DNA of 38,469 bases, from positions 1 through 38,469 of the forward strand of contig JBCCGE010000027.1 in assembly GCA_039029455.1 (NCBI GenBank), written 5' to 3'. Source of the stretch: JBCCGE01 sp039029455. Lineage in GTDB: Bacteria; Pseudomonadota; Gammaproteobacteria; Arenicellales; Poriferihabitantaceae. The position numbers were made by a program, and so were the translations under genes. The notes under the pieces are model-generated. The model did not search any database and was not told where the DNA came from. It saw only the letters and a program-made list of their open reading frames with translations. This document shows, one piece after another, positions 24,409-32,878 of this stretch. Each line of letters opens with the position of its first letter. The stretch's first letter is position 1.

Positions 24409-26544
24409 ATGATTCAGTACAAACTTATTACAGCAAGTTTTTGCACGCTCCTGATAATGGCGGGTTTCAGCCATGCTGTATTCAGTCAGGGCAGCACCGA
24501 AACCACGGTCGCATCCGATACCAACCTCGTTTCAATTGAACTTAAAGACAGTTCGCTTGGCAATGCGATTCGCGTTCTTTCCGAACTGTCTGGTCTGAAT
24601 ATCGTCGCCACAAATGAAGCTGCCAATCGACGCGTTACCGTATTTTTGAAAGACACTTCTATCGAACACGCGATTGATACGATCTGTCGCATCACTGGAC
24701 TGTGGTATCGCTACAACGACGAGACCGGTGTCTACATTATCATGACAACACAGGAATACAGTCAGGATGTTGTGGTCTATAGACAGGAACACACTCGTAC
24801 CTTTGCCCTTAAACATCACAATGTGTCGGCAGCCGCAGAAATGATTGAGGCTCTTTTTGGAGATCGGGTTGAGATAACCACCCCCGGGAATAGCGGCACC
24901 TACACTCTCGATGGGGATGTCGATGGAGGTAACCTCAACTCGGCTATTAGCGGATCTACTTCGTCATCATTGCGCGATAACAATCGAAATCGCCGAAACA
25001 ATCGAAACACAAGGTCTAGATCGCAAAGAACATTTGATGAAGAGACTGCGGGACTCGATCAGGCTACTCCAGCTCAACTAGATCAACTTGAACTGGGTCG
25101 GGGCACGCTCGAGCAACTGGGTGAAGATGCATTAGGTTCGATCTCTCAGCTGCAGCCTCCGATATTTGTAACGTTCAATGAACTGCACAAACTTTTGTTT
25201 GTACGAACAGGTGATAAAGCCGCACTGGATGAAATTTCAACTCTGGTCAAAGCAATCGATCTGCCAACACGTCAGGTCTTGCTCCAGATGAAGATTCTGA
25301 GGGTCACTTTAGGTGAGGAGGAGCGATCAGTTTTTGATTTCAGTTACAGCCCGGACGATACGGAGACATTACCGGCATCTAGCTTTAGCGGTAACGATCT
25401 GGAAATTGGAGGAGGAGTGTTTCCGGAACAAACGCTCGGCCTGGGCAATAACGCACTGGAAGGCGGCACACTTGTATATCAGGTGATTAATAACAATCTG
25501 CTTTTCCGCATGCAGCTCCTTGAGGCCGAGGGTCGCGTAGAAACATTAGCAACTCCTCTGGTTCTCGCATCAGACACAAAAGCGGCCGAAATATTCCTCG
25601 GTGAAGAACGGGTCATGGTTCGGGGGCTAGACGTTCGAGAAGAACCTATAAGTGGAACCGATAATACTCGCACCATATTCGAAGTTCAGACAGAACTTGA
25701 ACAAGTGGGAAACCTTCTGAAAATCTGGCCACGAATCAACGATGATCGCACTGTCACTCTTGATATAGAACAGGAAATTTCATCAGTCAATCCAGGCGCA
25801 ACGTCACTGCCAGTGGGTATCAATGGCACACCCTTCCCTATCGACTCGAAAGACACCTCATCACTGAATCTCACCGCAATTGCGCGCGATGGCCTTTCTA
25901 TCGCTGTTGGTGGAATGATTTCCTATTCGAACGAATTGCAAAACTCGAAGGTACCGGTGCTTGGTGATATTCCAGTGCTGGGAAAACTGTTTCGACGCGA
26001 TGAAGCCGTCGATGACAAATCTGAACTCATTCTGATGGTTACACCTTACATCATGGACTCACCCGAAGAAGCCGAGCGCGTCAAGGCCGAGCTTGCGAAA
26101 AACGAGTACAGCAGCGACCTGATTGACAAGCACCTTCAGGACGGACTGGTGACCAAAACGGTATTCGAACATCAGCTCACCAAGGAAGAGTTTTTACTGG
26201 CCTCATATATCCGCGATGCGTGGGAACTGGCTGAATACGAACAGGAATGGGGCGGCCTCGAGGAGGGACTTGTCTGGAATCCGCAACCGTCGATTCGCGC
26301 GCAGGCATTGGCCTCGTGGCAGATGGGCGCCTACTACGTCACTGTTGCACAAGTCGAACGGCCCGAAAACGATCGCAGCCGGGGGCCCAGACCGATCAAT
26401 CTGGACGCTGCGTTTATGGGGCTTGGATGGACCGCAGTGGCATTTGACCAACCTACTCTCTCGCCGGGACAGTCGTTGTGGGTAACACTGATCAGTCGCA
26501 CGCCTTTCGACGTCGCCCTGCAACAAATCGAGCCGGTACAGTAA
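24409..26544 (+). CDS. Outer-membrane secretin with C-terminal extension
   Basis: This 711-residue secretin forms the outer-membrane channel of the filament system. After a signal peptide (FCTLLIMAGFSHA) comes a secretin-and-TonB N-terminal (N0/STN) domain (about residues 35-110), then an N1-like domain interrupted by a low-complexity Asn/Arg-rich stretch (about 190-205). The secretin core runs from about 285 to 545, including VPVLGDIPVLGKLF and LILMVTPYIM. About 165 residues follow the core, with WELAEYEQEW and a C-terminal beta-rich segment; PilQ and MshL normally stop near the core. The extension differs from the short S-domain of GspD and may recruit a partner or surface structure. Confidence 0.92.
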   Translation: MIQYKLITASFCTLLIMAGFSHAVFSQGSTETTVASDTNLVSIELKDSSLGNAIRVLSELSGLNIVATNEAANRRVTVFLKDTSIEHAIDTICRITGLWYRYNDETGVYIIMTTQEYSQDVVVYRQEHTRTFALKHHNVSAAAEMIEALFGDRVEITTPGNSGTYTLDGDVDGGNLNSAISGSTSSSLRDNNRNRRNNRNTRSRSQRTFDEETAGLDQATPAQLDQLELGRGTLEQLGEDALGSISQLQPPIFVTFNELHKLLFVRTGDKAALDEISTLVKAIDLPTRQVLLQMKILRVTLGEEERSVFDFSYSPDDTETLPASSFSGNDLEIGGGVFPEQTLGLGNNALEGGTLVYQVINNNLLFRMQLLEAEGRVETLATPLVLASDTKAAEIFLGEERVMVRGLDVREEPISGTDNTRTIFEVQTELEQVGNLLKIWPRINDDRTVTLDIEQEISSVNPGATSLPVGINGTPFPIDSKDTSSLNLTAIARDGLSIAVGGMISYSNELQNSKVPVLGDIPVLGKLFRRDEAVDDKSELILMVTPYIMDSPEEAERVKAELAKNEYSSDLIDKHLQDGLVTKTVFEHQLTKEEFLLASYIRDAWELAEYEQEWGGLEEGLVWNPQPSIRAQALASWQMGAYYVTVAQVERPENDRSRGPRPINLDAAFMGLGWTAVAFDQPTLSPGQSLWVTLISRTPFDVALQQIEPVQ

Positions 26545-26546
26545 AG

Positions 26547-26825
26547 ATGATTACGATGACGAAAAACAGCATCCTCGCCGCATTTATTCTGTTCTTAATT
26601 GCTGGCTGTGCCACTGTTGAACGCGTTCCTCTGCAATCGACGAATGATGAAAAGAACACCGGGCCGAATGTCACCATTTATTTTTTCAATCAGGAGCCTC
26701 ACAAAACCCAGCTGGTGAGAAAAGTAGTGTGGCCAAAGAATGAGCTGAAGCTCCTCTGGCGCGCCAGCGAACAGATGGATGAAAACCGGTGTCGCAGCGA
26801 TCGCGCGGTTGACTGCAAGCTCTGA
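26547..26825 (+). CDS. Small lipoprotein, candidate pilotin
   Basis: This 92-residue protein has a type II signal peptide (ILAAFILFLIAGC), with the lipidated cysteine near residue 21 in lipobox LIAGC. The mature part of about 70 residues is polar and mixed alpha/beta. The residue after the cysteine is alanine, so outer-membrane sorting is expected. Two bases separate the secretin stop from this ATG, and pilotins are small outer-membrane lipoproteins that assist secretins, so a pilotin role is a reasonable inference. It shows no TPR repeats like PilF and no clear GspS match. Confidence 0.78.
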   Translation: MITMTKNSILAAFILFLIAGCATVERVPLQSTNDEKNTGPNVTIYFFNQEPHKTQLVRKVVWPKNELKLLWRASEQMDENRCRSDRAVDCKL

Positions 26826-26833
26826 ACACGACA

Positions 26834-27751
26834 ATGACCGTAAAACAACAGATCGACCAGGCTGTCGAACAAATCTGTTCGATTGTGATCGATAAAGAGC
26901 AGGAGGTTCGCCTTGCCGTCTGCTGCGCTCTCGCAGGCGGACATCTGCTGCTGGAAGATCTGCCCGGCACCGGCAAAACAACGTTTGCATCGGCTATTGC
27001 AAAAACGTTTGATCTGACCAACAGTCGGGTGCAGTTTACCAACGATTTGCTGCCTTCTGACATCACCGGGGTTTCGGTATTTCAGCCTCACAATGGCGAA
27101 TTTGCGTTTAAACCCGGACCGGTATTCACACAGCTGTTTCTCGCCGATGAAATTAACCGCGCTTCGCCAAAATCGCAGAGCGCGTTGCTGGAAGCGATGG
27201 AAGAGCATCAGGTCTCCATTGAGGGCGAGACCCGCAATCTGCCGCAACCGTTTCTTGTGGTTGCGACTCAGAACCCGTTCGAACAAACCGGCGTGTATCC
27301 ATTGCCGGAAGCGCAACTCGACCGATTTTTAATGCGTCTTTCGCTCGGGTACGCCGCGAAAGAAGCTGAACTCAAAATTCTCGCTGGTGAGGATGTGCGC
27401 AGTGCATTGCAAGCGCTATCTCCGCTGATGACCAGCGACGACCTGATCTCTGCACAGACCGCCGTGCGATCAGTCACAGCATCCGATGATCTGCTGGATT
27501 ACATCTACGAGTTGGTTAATGGCACACGAACTCACTCCGGATTTTCTACCGGGTTATCCACCCGTGCTGCACAGGGCGTGCTGTCTGCGGCAAAAGCCTG
27601 GGCGATCATGCAAGGACGAGATTACGCGGTGCCTGCGGATGTGCAGACTGTGTTTTCCCCAGTGGCCGTTCATCGTTTGTCGTCGAACCGTTCAGACACA
27701 AATGTGGTATCTGAGAATATTCAACAGATTCTGGATGCTGTCGCGGTCTAG
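26834..27751 (+). CDS. MoxR-family AAA+ ATPase
   Basis: This 305-residue AAA+ protein has Walker A LPGTGKTT (residues 43-50), the MoxR signature near residue 100-117 (FLADEINRASPKSQSALLEAM), sensor I ATQNPFEQTGVYPLPEAQLDRFLM, and a C-terminal lid ending in GLSTRAAQGVL. MoxR ATPases act as chaperone-like factors, usually with DUF58 and transglutaminase-like membrane proteins, which follow here. It starts 8 bases after the lipoprotein gene, so it may be co-expressed with the filament locus. Confidence 0.93.
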   Translation: MTVKQQIDQAVEQICSIVIDKEQEVRLAVCCALAGGHLLLEDLPGTGKTTFASAIAKTFDLTNSRVQFTNDLLPSDITGVSVFQPHNGEFAFKPGPVFTQLFLADEINRASPKSQSALLEAMEEHQVSIEGETRNLPQPFLVVATQNPFEQTGVYPLPEAQLDRFLMRLSLGYAAKEAELKILAGEDVRSALQALSPLMTSDDLISAQTAVRSVTASDDLLDYIYELVNGTRTHSGFSTGLSTRAAQGVLSAAKAWAIMQGRDYAVPADVQTVFSPVAVHRLSSNRSDTNVVSENIQQILDAVAV

Positions 27752-27766
27752 GGGCTGACCAAAAAC

Positions 27767-28684
27767 GTGACCGATGCCGAAGCTGACCCGATTGTTGTTC
27801 GACACCGCGATATACGCAGTCGGCTGACCGGCAACGGCTGGGTTGTACTTGTTGCAGCTCTGGTTGTTTTTCTTCTGGCTATTAACTTTGCAAATAATCT
27901 GGTTTATCTTCTGGCTTATCTGCTGGTTTCGACATTGATCGTTAACGCAATTTTTGCGCGCTACCAGCTGATCGGACTTGAACCGAAACACTGGTCCACC
28001 CGACCTGGATTCTTCGGTTCTCACCTTCCCTATAAACTCCTGATCACCAACCCGTCACTCAGCGAGCGTATCGGACTGACGCTGCGCAGTCCGAGAGGCC
28101 GTCATCAGGAAACCATGAATCTTGCCCCCGGATCCGCGGTGGGGATAAAGATAGATTTCCAGCCAACAGCGCGCGGAAGTTTTCAGCCCCCGGAAACTCG
28201 TCTGCACAGCAGCTTTCCATTTGGGCTGGTGAGCGCAAGTGCCGCATGTCCATCGGCACCTGTCGAACTGGTATACCCTGCACCGGGAGGCAGTGCGCCA
28301 CTTCCCGATCACAACGAAAGTGATCAGGGAACCAGCTCACTGGACGCCGACACTTTTTCAGACCTTCAAAACTACCGGCCGGGCGACAGGCCTGCGCACA
28401 TTGCATGGAGTGCGCTCGCGCGAAGCCGCCAGCTCGTTACCCGTCGAATGGAAAATGATGATGTTCAACAATCGCAACATATAGACTGGTCCCAGATCTC
28501 GGGCGACGACGAGAGTCGGCTCAGTCAGTTAACCCAGTGGATTCTCAGGCTAGATGCGAAAGATATCCCCTTTTCACTGACCCTACCCGGAGCAACCCTC
28601 AGTGCTGGTGACGGCCCTGATCACTTCCATCGATCTCTCAGCACGCTGGCGCTTTATGGGAAGGAGTCAGAAAACGGTGGCTGA
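27767..28684 (+). CDS. DUF58 membrane protein
   Basis: This 305-residue protein starts at a GTG 15 bases after moxR. Two membrane helices lie near residues 24-60 (WVVLVAALVVFLLAI and NLVYLLAYLLVSTLIV). The DUF58 signature YRPGDRPAHIAWSALARS follows near residue 205-222. The C-terminal part is shorter than in many DUF58 proteins and ends without a complete vWA-like domain. DUF58 proteins pair with MoxR and transglutaminase-like partners in many bacteria; the molecular role is unknown. Confidence 0.9.
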   Translation: MTDAEADPIVVRHRDIRSRLTGNGWVVLVAALVVFLLAINFANNLVYLLAYLLVSTLIVNAIFARYQLIGLEPKHWSTRPGFFGSHLPYKLLITNPSLSERIGLTLRSPRGRHQETMNLAPGSAVGIKIDFQPTARGSFQPPETRLHSSFPFGLVSASAACPSAPVELVYPAPGGSAPLPDHNESDQGTSSLDADTFSDLQNYRPGDRPAHIAWSALARSRQLVTRRMENDDVQQSQHIDWSQISGDDESRLSQLTQWILRLDAKDIPFSLTLPGATLSAGDGPDHFHRSLSTLALYGKESENGG

Positions 28685-30806
28685 CAAACATACACAAGCG
28701 CTTCATGCAGGCACAATGCTTGTGGGTATCGTGCTCGTAATTGCAGCCCTACCCGCTCTGTACCATCTGCACGGCGTGATTACCCTGATATTTTTGGCTG
28801 CACTATCAACACGCTGGCTGTTCAGGCACATTTCTGCCTCAATTGTGCAACACAGTATTCGACTCATCCTGATCGTGTCAGTGCTGGTTTTCTCCTACAT
28901 AACCTATCACGGCTTTTTCAACGGCGATGCCGTACTGAGTTTTCTGGTTGTTGTAGCGGGACTCAAATGGGCCGAATCCCGGACGCGACGCGATGCTCTG
29001 GTTTGCATCTTCGCAATGATCGTACTCGCGGCGGTCGCCGGCCTGTACTGGCAGGCAACACTGAGTCTGTTTTACCTTGTCGCTTTAACGGCTGGTATTT
29101 CACTGTGTTTTGTCAGCATCACCCAGTCGTCGGTGTCAAAACAACTGAATTCGTTGCTCTCACATTCTTTGATTCCGATTGCGCTGACGCTGCCTTTTGC
29201 CCTGATTCTTTTTTTCTCGATACCCCGTATTCCGGGTCCGATCTGGGATCTTGGCATCGCCTTTGGAATGCCGATCTCACTGGACGCGAAGCCACTGCAA
29301 TCCGCCGACATCGTGCAGAAACGCCTGAATCTGCCAAACGTAAATCAGATCAAGCAGTCCAACAGCGTGGTGCTTGTCGCCGAGTTTCAAAACAACTATG
29401 TCCCTTATAAAAGTCGACTGTATTGGCGAGGCCCGGTGTTCTATGACTTTGACGGCACCAACTGGATACTTGACGATCAACTGGATGCCGACAAGTCGCT
29501 TCGCAAAGGCGGCTTCAGATCGCGGGCAAAATACGATCGCACAATCGCAGTCAAACGCCAGCCGGTGAAATACACAGCGCGAGTGACCGCACACGGCGGA
29601 CATTGGTTGTACGCGCTCGATTTGCCCTACGGATCATTTCCTGAGACGGTGATCTCTAAGAACCTTCAGGTTGTGTCAGTCAGACCATTGCGGTCAGGGG
29701 AATTCAAGTATGAAATGGGTGCTTACCTTGAGTACGAAGCCGGGCTCAGTCTGGACGAAAAAACAAGAAAAAGAGCGCTTGATACGTCAGCATTCGAGGC
29801 ACCCCAGCTGAAAACGCTGTCATCAAAAATTACCCAATCCTACGACGATGTGGATGCCCGCCTGCAGGCTGTCCTCGAGTTTTTCGCAACATCAGAAGTC
29901 CAATTCGTGGATTTACCTGATGACACCGTGCAGCTGAACGCTCTGGACACTGCAATTTTTGAGACCAGGGCAGTTAATGAACTGCAGCTGTCTTCAGCAT
30001 TTACTGCAATTGCAAGAGCATCTGGAATCCCAACCCGTCTGGTATTCGGATACCGTGGCGGCGATATTATCGCGCTGACTGATTTCATGATTGTGCGTAA
30101 TAAGCATGCACATGTCTGGACGGAAGTCTGGCAGCCGAGTTCCGGATGGATCCGCTACGATCTCAAAGATATTCTGCAGCCACCGCTGATTCCTGGTGCA
30201 AAAAAACCATCGCAGTCTCAAAAACCAAAACGGGTGTCTTCGGATGTCAACGAGAGCACTCAGGCGCAAAATCCGACAGATGAGCCCAGCGTCGAAAGCA
30301 CACCAACACCGGAAGAGAAACCCGGGGATGACAGTGAGTCGGTTTCAATTCTGGATAAAGTCCTGCACGCATTCCAGAACCTGTCAGCATTCATGGATCA
30401 GTGGATCGTGCAGTTTGATCCCGATAAACAGGTCCGGTTGTTTGAAGACTCAGGATTTAGTGAGGTCAAATGGAATACGCTGTTGATCTGGAGTCTTGCC
30501 GCAATGTTTCTGATTGTTGCGCTTATCGTTGCCGCGATTACTTTTCTGCGCCGCCCGGTGCCGACCCCACTGGAGAAAAAATGGCGCCGCTTTCTGCGCG
30601 CATTAAAGCCACTTGGCGTGACCTACTCGCCCAACCAGTGCCCGACAGACCTGCAGCGCCAGATTGAATCGATTAATCCGGACGCTGCGGTCGCTACGGC
30701 TTCAGTCATAGACCTCTATACCCAGATTCGCTATGCCAACGAAGATTCCAAGGAGTCCAGAAAAAACCTCGACCGACTGATCAGCCGGTTTGTTGCAATG
30801 ACCTAG
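28677..30806 (+). CDS. DUF3488/transglutaminase-like membrane protein, catalytic Cys absent
   Basis: This 709-residue protein has a block of membrane helices (about residues 10-185, DUF3488), a periplasmic transglutaminase-like domain (about 375-510), a Pro/Glu/Ser-rich linker and a last membrane helix near residues 600-620 before a cytoplasmic tail. I chose the GTG at 28677 because AAGGAG lies 10 bases upstream and it overlaps the DUF58 stop by 8 bases; the ATG at 28656 would place AAGGAG inside the coding region. The catalytic His479 (AHVWTEVW) and Asp495 (GWIRYD) are present, but the canonical FETRRGFCEHYASAF reads FETRAVNELQLSSAF, with Glu435 at the Cys position. It is therefore probably a pseudoenzyme. 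Confidence 0.9.
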   Translation: MADKHTQALHAGTMLVGIVLVIAALPALYHLHGVITLIFLAALSTRWLFRHISASIVQHSIRLILIVSVLVFSYITYHGFFNGDAVLSFLVVVAGLKWAESRTRRDALVCIFAMIVLAAVAGLYWQATLSLFYLVALTAGISLCFVSITQSSVSKQLNSLLSHSLIPIALTLPFALILFFSIPRIPGPIWDLGIAFGMPISLDAKPLQSADIVQKRLNLPNVNQIKQSNSVVLVAEFQNNYVPYKSRLYWRGPVFYDFDGTNWILDDQLDADKSLRKGGFRSRAKYDRTIAVKRQPVKYTARVTAHGGHWLYALDLPYGSFPETVISKNLQVVSVRPLRSGEFKYEMGAYLEYEAGLSLDEKTRKRALDTSAFEAPQLKTLSSKITQSYDDVDARLQAVLEFFATSEVQFVDLPDDTVQLNALDTAIFETRAVNELQLSSAFTAIARASGIPTRLVFGYRGGDIIALTDFMIVRNKHAHVWTEVWQPSSGWIRYDLKDILQPPLIPGAKKPSQSQKPKRVSSDVNESTQAQNPTDEPSVESTPTPEEKPGDDSESVSILDKVLHAFQNLSAFMDQWIVQFDPDKQVRLFEDSGFSEVKWNTLLIWSLAAMFLIVALIVAAITFLRRPVPTPLEKKWRRFLRALKPLGVTYSPNQCPTDLQRQIESINPDAAVATASVIDLYTQIRYANEDSKESRKNLDRLISRFVAMT

Positions 30807-30815
30807 AAACAGCTC

Positions 30816-32021
30816 ATGCCGTCACTCATCCGCTCCATCCTGATTTCATTCGTACTCGCCGTATTGTCGATGGCAAACGCAGTGGCAATGGATCCAGCCA
30901 CTGTCGATCTGATAAAAGTTGCCGAACAAATCTCCAGTGAAGGCGACACTGCGGTCGACAATTACTCAGACACCAATGGGCTGGAAACCGGCCAGAAACT
31001 CTCGCGACTCTACTTCGATGTGTTCGAGGCCAGCGGCATGGAGTTTGCTCTGGGGGTTTATGACCGCGACGACATGCTGGACCTCGAGCTTAAATTTTCA
31101 AGTCTGATTAATCTGTCGATGAAGCAGAAGCCCGTGTCGGAACTGCAGTCACAGTGGTCTGACCTCAAGGACCATCTCGCTCGATCGGCGCTTGCACATC
31201 AGGATAAACAAGCCGGTGGTTTCTGGACTTATTTTCTGCAGTCACTGCTGATAATGCTTAGAGAGGGTATTGAGGCCATGCTGGTCGTAACTGCTCTGAT
31301 TACGTATTTGCGTCGCTCCGGTGCCGCTGATCAGATTCGTGGAATCTGGACCGGTGTCTGGCTTGCCCTGCTTGCCAGTGTGGCCATAGCCTGGTGGCTG
31401 AACCAGCTCACCCTGTCTGTGAGCGGAACCCGACGGGAGGCAATGGAAGGCATTACTATGCTGGTTGCGTCGGCTGTTATGATCTATGTGAGCTACTGGT
31501 TGTTCAGCAAGAGTCAGGCCGATCGCTGGCAATCGTTTGTAAAAAACCAGCTCGAAAAGTCCATCGGCAACCGGGATATTCTGATGTTGTCGCTGACAGC
31601 ATTTCTCGCTGTATTCCGTGAAGGCGCGGAAACGGTCTTGTTTTATCAGGCCCTGGTCGCCGGTTCGAGCACAGACTACACCGCAATATTTTCCGGACTC
31701 GCCGTGGCCTGTGTTCTGCTGGTCGGCCTCTACTACGTGCTGAAATTCGTCTCGGTCAAACTGCCGGTAGGCATCTTCTTTAAATTCACCGGGTGCTTTC
31801 TGTTCGTGATGGCGTTTATCTTCCTTGGCAAAGGGATTTTGGAACTGCAGGTCATTGGCTGGATCGACACCACGCTGGTCAGGTATGGACCAAAATTCCC
31901 GACGCTGGGTATCTTCCCGACAATAGAGTCGCTGGGCGCGCAGGCTTTGCTCATTTTGATTGCTGTCGTGCCGTTTTTCATTCTCGGCCGTCGACGTGAA
32001 TTCACAAGGAATTCACCCTGA
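30816..32021 (+). CDS. FTR1-family iron permease
   Basis: This 401-residue membrane protein is an iron permease of the FTR1/EfeU family. A signal peptide (about residues 1-24) is followed by an extracytoplasmic helical domain of about 120 residues, then seven membrane helices. Both iron-binding REXXE motifs are present: REGIE near residue 149 and REGAE near 268. FTR1 permeases take up ferric iron, often formed at the membrane by a partner oxidase (Fet3 in yeast, EfeB-type or copper proteins in bacteria). No EfeO or EfeB gene is adjacent, but a di-heme protein gene lies downstream. It follows the transglutaminase-like gene by 9 bases. Confidence 0.93.
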   Translation: MPSLIRSILISFVLAVLSMANAVAMDPATVDLIKVAEQISSEGDTAVDNYSDTNGLETGQKLSRLYFDVFEASGMEFALGVYDRDDMLDLELKFSSLINLSMKQKPVSELQSQWSDLKDHLARSALAHQDKQAGGFWTYFLQSLLIMLREGIEAMLVVTALITYLRRSGAADQIRGIWTGVWLALLASVAIAWWLNQLTLSVSGTRREAMEGITMLVASAVMIYVSYWLFSKSQADRWQSFVKNQLEKSIGNRDILMLSLTAFLAVFREGAETVLFYQALVAGSSTDYTAIFSGLAVACVLLVGLYYVLKFVSVKLPVGIFFKFTGCFLFVMAFIFLGKGILELQVIGWIDTTLVRYGPKFPTLGIFPTIESLGAQALLILIAVVPFFILGRRREFTRNSP

Positions 32022-32058
32022 TTACCCGATATTTCCGGCACATTATTTCACATTAACA

Positions 32059-32077
32059 AATGATAACGGTTCTCATC
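32059..32077. promoter_or_regulatory. Fur box upstream of the membrane protein/di-heme unit
   Basis: AATGATAACGGTTCTCATC closely follows the pattern of many natural Fur boxes (AATGATAAnnnTTCTCATT). It starts 38 bases after the FTR1 stop codon. A TAAAAT -10-like hexamer at 32093-32098 would place the -35 region inside the box, as expected for Fur repression in iron-replete cells. Confidence 0.72.
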
Positions 32078-32125
32078 TGAACCCTGATTCGTTAAAATAT
32101 CCATTCTGATCAGTCGAGCTCCATT

Positions 32126-32166
32126 GGGTGGAGTCGCACGTGAAAGTTCCATGCTTGTGACTACCC
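32126..32166 (+). ncRNA. Structured 5' leader hairpin
   Basis: GGGT (32126-32129) pairs with ACCC (32163-32166), AGTCGCA (32132-32138) with TGTGACT (32156-32162) through one G-U pair, and CGTG (39-42) with CATG (50-53) through one G-U pair, leaving a 7-base loop. The result is a 15-bp interrupted stem with a GG bulge and a CT bulge. A competing small hairpin, CTCCA (32119-32123) with TGGAG (32129-32133), would exclude its base. No known riboswitch consensus is evident. Confidence 0.45.
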
Positions 32167-32288
32167 GAGGCTTAACTTGAACACATCCCCTCATCACCCT
32201 TTGCCCAATTACGGAAGAAGGCTGATATACCCAGGTATGATCATCCGCAGCACCAAGTCGTTGCGGGATAATCACAATGGAGCCTCAC

Positions 32289-32873
32289 ATGTTTAATGAG
32301 CTATCACTGTCGTATCTCGTCGAAACGATACGCCAGGCCGTATCCGGTCTGGGCTTCGGTGCCGCCCTGATTCTTTTGTTTGGATATTTTTACAGCAAGC
32401 ACCTTAGTCTGCAGTCGCTGATCGTAAACTACATCACAGCACCGCCGTTGTGGGCAATGAAAATTGCGCTCGTACTGGCGTTTTGCAGTGAGGTTATGCA
32501 GTTTATGTATCAATACTACACATATCACTATATTTACTGGACCGACAATCCAGAGCTGGTGACACGTCTGACGCTGTTGTTCTTGCTTCTGGTGATCGGG
32601 CTGATGTCGCAGTTTCAAAAACTGACAGCTCTACCGAAATATTGCGCTTTGGCCTGCGCCTGGGTCGGCTATTTTGTCCTCGGCGTCTGGGTAGAGACGA
32701 ATATGACCTATGTCGGTCTGGTCGTAGCATTCGCCTTAGGAACCGGTGCTGTTTTCGCTGTCATGTTGGGCATCGACCGAGTCATGACATCACTTAAAGA
32801 GTCCGGATCCGAATCGACAGAAGAATCGGTGCCCGACACAGGCACGACCACATCAAATTTCGCAACGGAGTAA
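32289..32873 (+). CDS. Unknown integral membrane protein
   Basis: This 194-residue protein has about four to five membrane helices (near residues 17-34, 50-75, 92-110, 120-138, 142-162) and a polar Ser/Glu/Thr-rich tail. I prefer the ATG at 32289 because GGAG lies 6 bases upstream; an in-frame ATG at 32277 would add four residues. An aromatic loop (QFMYQYYTYHYIYW) between helices 2 and 3 is striking. I recognise no family. A Fur box and a structured leader lie upstream and the di-heme gene follows after 5 bases, so an iron-linked role, for example as membrane anchor or electron partner, is an inference. Confidence 0.8.
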   Translation: MFNELSLSYLVETIRQAVSGLGFGAALILLFGYFYSKHLSLQSLIVNYITAPPLWAMKIALVLAFCSEVMQFMYQYYTYHYIYWTDNPELVTRLTLLFLLLVIGLMSQFQKLTALPKYCALACAWVGYFVLGVWVETNMTYVGLVVAFALGTGAVFAVMLGIDRVMTSLKESGSESTEESVPDTGTTTSNFATE

Positions 32874-32878
32874 TCGAG

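Noticed and set aside
32048..32275. 75-codon minus-strand frame over the structured leader
   Set aside because: It overlaps the Fur box and leader hairpin, has no ribosome binding site and no protein-like pattern.
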